From Krumholzibacterium sp965370495 (lineage in GTDB: Bacteria > Krumholzibacteriota > Krumholzibacteriia > Krumholzibacteriales > Krumholzibacteriaceae): a stretch of 10,926 bases of DNA. Of this stretch, positions 7,801 through 10,926 are shown in pieces. The notes under the pieces are model-generated. The model saw only the letters and a list, made by a program, of their open reading frames with translations. It did no database searches and was not told the origin of the DNA. The stretch spans positions 1 through 10,926 of the forward strand of contig CBDUUV010000083.1 of the NCBI GenBank assembly GCA_965370495.1. Reading direction: 5' to 3'. The position numbers and the translations under genes are program-made. Numbering within the stretch: the stretch's first letter is position 1; each line of letters begins with the position of its first letter.

Positions 7801-8111
7801 ATTCCACCTTCATAAGGCACAACATAGACTTGTCTCGACCCCGAGTATTCACCGGAGAAGGCAATCCACTTGCCGTCAGGCGATATCCTGGGAAAAACTT
7901 CGAGTCCTTCCGAAAACGAAGTAACCCGCCGGGCCTTGCCACCGCTTACCAGCACGGTCCAGATGTCCCCAGCATAAACAAAAACTGCCTTGTCACCCAT
8001 GATATGCGGGTAACGAAGCAACCTCGCTTCTTCACACTTTGCCTGTCCGCCGGACCCAATCACCAACATGACCGGGATCAAAGCTGCCATTACTTTTGAT
8101 ACCAGGCTCAT
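4836..8111 (-). CDS. Tricorn-like S41 serine protease with N-terminal beta-propellers, exported
   Basis: A 1091-residue homologue of archaeal tricorn protease, close to the family's usual ~1070. Tricorn degrades peptides in a large hexameric shell in which propellers guide substrate. Residues 1-24 look like a signal peptide (cleavage after GQA), so this copy should act in the periplasm or outside. Residues ~30-300 and ~320-680 hold TolB/WD40-like propeller blades, with repeated phrases such as RISPDGKWIAF, WTPDGKRILV, WSPDGKWIAY and FSPDSKWIVY. The second propeller is interrupted by a Lys/Asp/Glu-rich stretch (549-580). The core-1 helical region carries ELNAGHCYV with catalytic His757. A PDZ-like domain spans ~765-865, and the S41 core has IDERYNGGGH (924-933), LASSGGDAF with nucleophile Ser979, and WDVEAVGVKPD with Glu1037. 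All three key residues are present, so it should be active. A strong AGGAGG lies four bases before the ATG, and a hairpin abuts it. Confidence 0.93.
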   Translation of the reverse strand: MSLVSKVMAALIPVMLVIGSGGQAKCEEARLLRYPHIMGDKAVFVYAGDIWTVLVSGGKARRVTSFSEGLEVFPRISPDGKWIAFSGEYSGSRQVYVVPYEGGIPKRLTFYPDVGQMPPRGGYDYMVLDWTPDGKRILVRSNRTPFGRRVGRYFLVDPAKPGLEDELQIPEGGPASFSSDGKKIAYNIKSREFRTWKRYDAGRAQDVFIYDLGKNDVERITTYDGTDNFPMWIGNSVFFTSDRDDIRKLNIYRYDNSAKDITRVTDFREYDVLWPSRGGNRMIFENGGYLYWLEAGEAKPNKIEVTLGSDKPFVRPVFKNVQKDISEFSISPSGKRAVFAARGEIFTIPAKQGVIRNITRTDAVRERAVEWSPDGKWIAYLSEVSGEYEVWIRPQDGKGKAKQLTRSTDSWIMGIVWSPDSRKIAYGDKKNRLWVVDVENDRKEQADICRMRGIGGYSFSPDSKWIVYNKIDDNWMSSIWVYSLEKKETVRLTSGFTNDRNAVFSLDGKYLYFISSRDFIYDEREWNDRIYIATLTADIENPLAPLNDEEEPEGDNGKKDKDGDKKDRKKNGKDKKDKDDIIVKIDARDFDSRALAIPKKPGTYFSLTAVEGGVVFIQMDELRERTLRKFDLAERKSEDIMTGIGAYQVAAGGKKFIFSPPGGKDYGIADLASGQKVTSGKLDFGNMEMRIDPVTEWKQIYHDAWRIMRDWFYDPHMHGVDWKKMHDRYAVLLPYVAHRGDLDYLLGEMIGELNAGHCYVNEGDMPHVDRVPVGLLGCRFEPDGQYYRISKIYGGANWHDKERSPLTEPGMNVREGTYLIEIDGNRVTTSESPYRYLENKVGIPVVLKINDKASSKGSREITVRPVESELSLFYMDWVETNRKLVDKLSDGRIGYIHVPNTHYDGYREFLKAWQPLMNKEALIIDERYNGGGHSPFEMVQMMSNTVFSYWAVRHSEMNSTPFPVNDGPKAMLINGLASSGGDAFPFYFRKAGLGPLIGETTWGGLIGYGYSPAFIDRGRFAVPGYSFVNPEGEWDVEAVGVKPDIYVWDDPTMIQAGREPMIEKAVEYLLDELEKNPRKKVKTPPYPDRSN

Positions 8112-8120
8112 CTATCCTCC

Positions 8121-8137
8121 TTTTGGAAAATCCAAAA
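8121..8137 (-). promoter_or_regulatory. Perfect hairpin abutting the Shine-Dalgarno of the S41 protease gene
   Basis: On the leftward mRNA, TTTTGGA-TTT-TCCAAAA forms a 7-bp stem with a 3-nt loop. Its last base directly precedes GGAGG (8120-8116). There is no following T run, so it is not a terminator. Stacking of a hairpin against the Shine-Dalgarno could tune initiation or protect the 5' end; function is unproven. Confidence 0.4.
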
Positions 8138-8157
8138 TTCTGCAAAATCGGTGTTTT

Positions 8158-8187
8158 ATGCTATCAAAATTACGCCTGAGATGTCGA
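8158..8187 (-). promoter_or_regulatory. Weak promoter candidate for the S41 protease gene
   Basis: On the minus strand TCGACA (8187-8182, 5 of 6 to TTGACA) lies 18 bp before TAGCAT (8163-8158, 4 of 6). It predicts a start near 8151 and a ~40-nt leader with the hairpin at 8121-8137. No intrinsic terminator for the upstream lyase gene is visible in the 146-bp gap, so co-transcription is equally possible. Confidence 0.25.
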
Positions 8188-8257
8188 GAAGTTCCGATAT
8201 TTCAAATCCGATGATACATGAGTTATGGCTGAAACAGGATTCGAGTAAATCTATTCA

Positions 8258-10873
8258 TTAATTTCTTCCCGAACCTGCCGAATATGACCGTTTTCGGTTC
8301 CTGGTTATATGAATAACCGGTTTTTTCGCTGTTTGTGTATTTGCTGAATGCAGAAAAACAGTCGATGGAAGAAATGATATCCCGGTTTCCCAGCCCGGTT
8401 CAAGGATCACAAGATCGAGGGTCTCCCCCCTGCCGATATTCCATGTACCACTGCCCGGGATCTCCAACTTATAATCACTGACATCGTTTGTACCTGCAGG
8501 CACAAACAGTTGCGCGATATAATAAGTCCCTTCTTCGTCGGTATTAAAAGAATACTTGAGGACCGGAGCAGGCTCGAGATTGCCGAACTCCCCGGAATAC
8601 CAGCCTTGAAAAACCGGCTCTGTCTCACCCTTGATTACTGACCTCTCGACCGATTCCGGGGAAGACAGACATTTAACGATACATGATATGGAATCTCCGA
8701 CCGACAGGAGAAACCCCTTGTCATAATCCGTCACATCAACAACCGGCAGCAGATGAAAAAGCTGTTCGAACCTGAACTTTTTTGTCGTCCTGATCCTGTC
8801 GACTATCAGGAAATATGCGGGTTTGACAAAAAGAATACCCCTTGCATGTTCAAAACCGGAACAGTACGAAAAATGCCCCTCGAGGTAATCATAATTTTTC
8901 TTTGAGATCCAGAAATCTACTACCGGGGTTTTCTTGCAATCCGGTTTGACCATTTGAAACAACAAATCATCCATATTCTTAGACAGAACAGGAGAAGACA
9001 GAACCGAATGGTTACGACCATCGGTTATTGATACTGGCTTATGCATCAAGGTGATTTCTCCGATTTCCATTTTTCTGCCGGACAAACTCCGACCATGTCC
9101 CCTCTCCAGGGGAACATCCGTAAAATCAATGTCTTCCATATCGATATCATGCAGAGACAGCATCTCTCTGGCTACATCATATGCCTCATTCTTCGGCCCT
9201 TTCGATATTATGCGCTCCAGGCACTCCCTGATTTTCCACTCCGTTCCCAGTTCGTCGTAGCAGAGAGCCATTACGAGAAGCACTCGGTTTTCGAACCTGC
9301 CGGCATTCCCATTCAGTATATCTTCACAGATAATAATCTTTATTTCGGGATCCAGGACCATATCCAGGTTCCTGATCTTATTCTCGAGCTGCGCCATATT
9401 TATGGGTTTTACCTTTTCAGTATTCGGGATCTTCCGCAAGACCGTCTTTGTATCAGTTTTTTTGTACGGAATAATTACATTATGAGCAGTACTGGAAATA
9501 ATGTATTTCCTTATCGGATCACTGTTTTTGTAACTATACGGTCCAAGATCCGTAATCCATCGAAAACCTTTCGAGCACATCTCGAATGACATGAAATCAT
9601 CATGGTTGTGGGCTTTTCCGCACGGACTGTAATCCGCGATCAGATAACTTTCATCACGGTAGGAACGTGTTTCACCCCATCCACTTCTCATGACAAATAT
9701 CCGGGCCTGTTCGAAAACAATCGATTCCTTTTTCGGAGGCCGCCCCTTCTTGCCACCAGTCGCCACAAACTTCAGGTGCGGATTCCTGACTGGAAAAGAT
9801 TCCAGCCATTCTTTCGCCGTCGATTCGCTGGAATCACCAATAAGAGCAAGCCCTCCATCAGGGTGAAAGAGGTAGGGAATAATATCGATGATCTTATCGA
9901 GAACAACCTTGAACTTCATCGAAAGCATGGCTCTTCTGTCACTCCGGCAGTCTTTCCTGAACCGGATCAACAGCTTTGACGTGAGAATGTGATATGAAGG
10001 AGAATATTCCTTATGTATTCCTTCCCGGGTAAAGTTATCCCTGACCTGGTCCTCCATTCGCCTGATAGCCAGTTCCCTCCATTTTTTCGCATCGCGAAAC
10101 TCCGGAAAAGCCAGGGCTATCCGCAAAAGAGCAATATTGGCAAACATCCCATGATTCGTTGTTTTCGAATAATTACTATTATTGACCAGGTAATTCGCGT
10201 GACGCCATGTTAATTCAAGCATCACCGGTACGAAATTCCTGTTCCTTTTCTCCTGCTTCAGCCAGTTGGGCCAGAAATCTATGGAGTGGATCGTTCTGTA
10301 CGCTACGGCGTGGTCGTACCATGAATACCTGCTGGGAAGAGCTCCCGCGTTAAAGTTGTTCCTGACAAAATCCCGTATCAGCTTTTCCCCTTTGACCAGA
10401 TAACGTTCATCCCCGGTCTGGGCGTAAGCTTCGCTTACACTCCGCAGAATATCCAGCGCAAGAAAATTGAATTCCCAGTTCAACGAACCGGATGGGTTCT
10501 CTTTCCATAATAATTTCGCGGGCAGTTTGTACCCCTTGTGAATTCCCAGGATATATATATCGCTGAGGAAATTGTTCGCCCTGTATAACGCATCATCATA
10601 CGATGGCCATTTTTCAAATAAATATCCGGGGCTTTTATTCAAAAAATAATCAATTATGCTGTTATGACATTTATTGATCTCCCCCTTTTTCAGAAATCTG
10701 AAAGCTTTACCAAAGCCTTTTTTTCCAAGATCGATCTCTGAATGGATGGAGAAATCCTTGCCAAGAACACCTTGATACCGCAAACCGGCAGGAGCAGGAG
10801 AAAAAGAGGACATCCCCAGAATCAGGATGCCGAAAAGATGGAAAAGAATAATCTTGTTTGCCCCCGGTTTCAT
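8258..10873 (-). CDS. Heparinase II/III-like polysaccharide lyase, exported, with TPR-like insertion
   Basis: An 871-residue protein. Family members cleave uronic-acid polysaccharides by beta-elimination using an (alpha/alpha) toroid followed by a beta-sandwich domain. Residues 1-29 form a signal peptide. Residues ~85-370 are helical and include TWRHANYLVNNSNYSKTTNHG (219-242) with Asn240-His241, and EYSPSYHIL (289-297) with Tyr290. The beta domain opens at ~388 with QARIFVMRSGWG, then GKAHNHDDFMSFEM (419-432) with His422/His424 and WITDLGPYSY. These resemble the Asn/Tyr/His catalytic set of the family. At ~471 the sheet is interrupted by ~165 extra residues, including a TPR-like pair (~527-569), before resuming at YDYLEGHFSY (661-670), HARGILFVKPAYFLIVDRI and EQLFHLLP. 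It is longer than usual for that reason. The substrate cannot be told. The start has no Shine-Dalgarno and appears leaderless. In other bacteria such lyases often sit in exopolysaccharide clusters; no glycosyltransferase is visible here. Confidence 0.88.
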   Translation of the reverse strand: MKPGANKIILFHLFGILILGMSSFSPAPAGLRYQGVLGKDFSIHSEIDLGKKGFGKAFRFLKKGEINKCHNSIIDYFLNKSPGYLFEKWPSYDDALYRANNFLSDIYILGIHKGYKLPAKLLWKENPSGSLNWEFNFLALDILRSVSEAYAQTGDERYLVKGEKLIRDFVRNNFNAGALPSRYSWYDHAVAYRTIHSIDFWPNWLKQEKRNRNFVPVMLELTWRHANYLVNNSNYSKTTNHGMFANIALLRIALAFPEFRDAKKWRELAIRRMEDQVRDNFTREGIHKEYSPSYHILTSKLLIRFRKDCRSDRRAMLSMKFKVVLDKIIDIIPYLFHPDGGLALIGDSSESTAKEWLESFPVRNPHLKFVATGGKKGRPPKKESIVFEQARIFVMRSGWGETRSYRDESYLIADYSPCGKAHNHDDFMSFEMCSKGFRWITDLGPYSYKNSDPIRKYIISSTAHNVIIPYKKTDTKTVLRKIPNTEKVKPINMAQLENKIRNLDMVLDPEIKIIICEDILNGNAGRFENRVLLVMALCYDELGTEWKIRECLERIISKGPKNEAYDVAREMLSLHDIDMEDIDFTDVPLERGHGRSLSGRKMEIGEITLMHKPVSITDGRNHSVLSSPVLSKNMDDLLFQMVKPDCKKTPVVDFWISKKNYDYLEGHFSYCSGFEHARGILFVKPAYFLIVDRIRTTKKFRFEQLFHLLPVVDVTDYDKGFLLSVGDSISCIVKCLSSPESVERSVIKGETEPVFQGWYSGEFGNLEPAPVLKYSFNTDEEGTYYIAQLFVPAGTNDVSDYKLEIPGSGTWNIGRGETLDLVILEPGWETGISFLPSTVFLHSANTQTAKKPVIHITRNRKRSYSAGSGRN

Positions 10874-10879
10874 AACCGG
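10864..10879 (-). promoter_or_regulatory. Perfect dyad centred on the lyase start codon
   Basis: On the minus strand CCGGTT-ATGA-AACCGG has 6-bp arms, and the 4-nt centre contains the ATG. It overlaps the predicted transcription start (~10876). As DNA it could be an operator. As RNA the 5' arm would be largely missing if transcription starts at 10876-10877, so a DNA-level role is the more likely of the two. Confidence 0.4.
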
Positions 10880-10882
10880 TGA

Positions 10883-10911
10883 ATTGTACTACAGATATAC
10901 AGGCAAGTCAA
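10883..10911 (-). promoter_or_regulatory. Near-consensus sigma-70 promoter for the lyase gene, predicted leaderless
   Basis: On the minus strand TTGACT (10911-10906, 5 of 6) lies exactly 17 bp before TACAAT (10888-10883, 5 of 6). The expected start, ~7 bases past the -10 box, is near 10876. That leaves about three nucleotides (0-7 allowing for slack) before the ATG at 10873-10871. No Shine-Dalgarno is present in TCACCGGTT. The first in-frame downstream Met (residue 21) would cut off most of the signal peptide, which argues for this ATG. Confidence 0.72.
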
Positions 10912-10926
10912 GACAGACATCAGAGA

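Noticed and set aside
8112..8257. Possible terminator for the lyase gene
   Set aside because: The only clear hairpin (8121-8137) abuts the next gene's Shine-Dalgarno and has no T run after it; nothing else in the gap forms a good stem.
8308..8321. A second AACCGGTTAT-like string matching the dyad at the lyase start
   Set aside because: It lies within the 3' coding end of the lyase; an 8-10 bp match is expected by chance and it lacks the full dyad spacing.
9041..9589. 182-codon plus-strand frame opposite the TPR-like insert of the lyase
   Set aside because: Considered as a possible independent gene explaining the insertion, but the minus-strand frame is continuous across the lyase, with clear family motifs on both sides.

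Overview
The window is a piece of bacterial chromosome. Taxon is inferred only from gene content. An eno-ftsB pair, an initiator tRNA, a large secreted tricorn-like protease, a bleomycin-hydrolase-like secreted cysteine peptidase and a lipoprotein with several 'W-x-G-x-DPDG' Ig/FN3-like units together suggest a Gram-negative lineage, possibly an FCB-group or uncultured candidate phylum such as Zixibacteria, Eisenbacteria or Krumholzibacteriota. That placement is a guess from gene style, not a measurement.

Layout. The first ~1.06 kb is a rightward housekeeping block: the 3' part of eno (the gene enters from the left edge), ftsB overlapping it by ATGA, the initiator tRNA-fMet, and a strong intrinsic terminator. 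From ~1.09 kb to the right edge everything is leftward. In transcription order these are a heparinase II/III-like polysaccharide lyase (8258-10873), a tricorn-like S41 protease (4836-8111), a C1-family cysteine peptidase (3411-4712), and a modular lipoprotein (1093-3324). All four carry N-terminal export signals, so this is a block of envelope, periplasmic or secreted proteins concerned mainly with polymer breakdown. The gaps (146, 123 and 86 bp), an intrinsic terminator after the S41 gene and separate promoter candidates suggest mostly independent transcription units rather than one tight operon.

The points most worth a second look are these. (1) The enolase has Asn-Val where the family has Ile-Glu in the 'SIEDG' motif, removing a Mg2+ ligand. 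(2) The polysaccharide lyase has a ~165-residue insertion containing a TPR-like helical pair, placed inside its C-terminal beta-sheet domain. (3) The lyase gene has a near-consensus promoter so close to its ATG that the mRNA should be leaderless, and the ATG sits in the centre of a perfect 6-bp dyad. (4) The initiator tRNA has a U1xU72 mismatch in place of the usual C1xA72. (5) The C1 peptidase has a Cys-Trp-Cys-Phe-Cys active-site motif and Asp where the catalytic Asn is expected. I see no CRISPR array, insertion sequence, integrase, phage gene or obvious defence system. I do not see a complete new multi-gene system here; the novelty lies in individual proteins and control sites.
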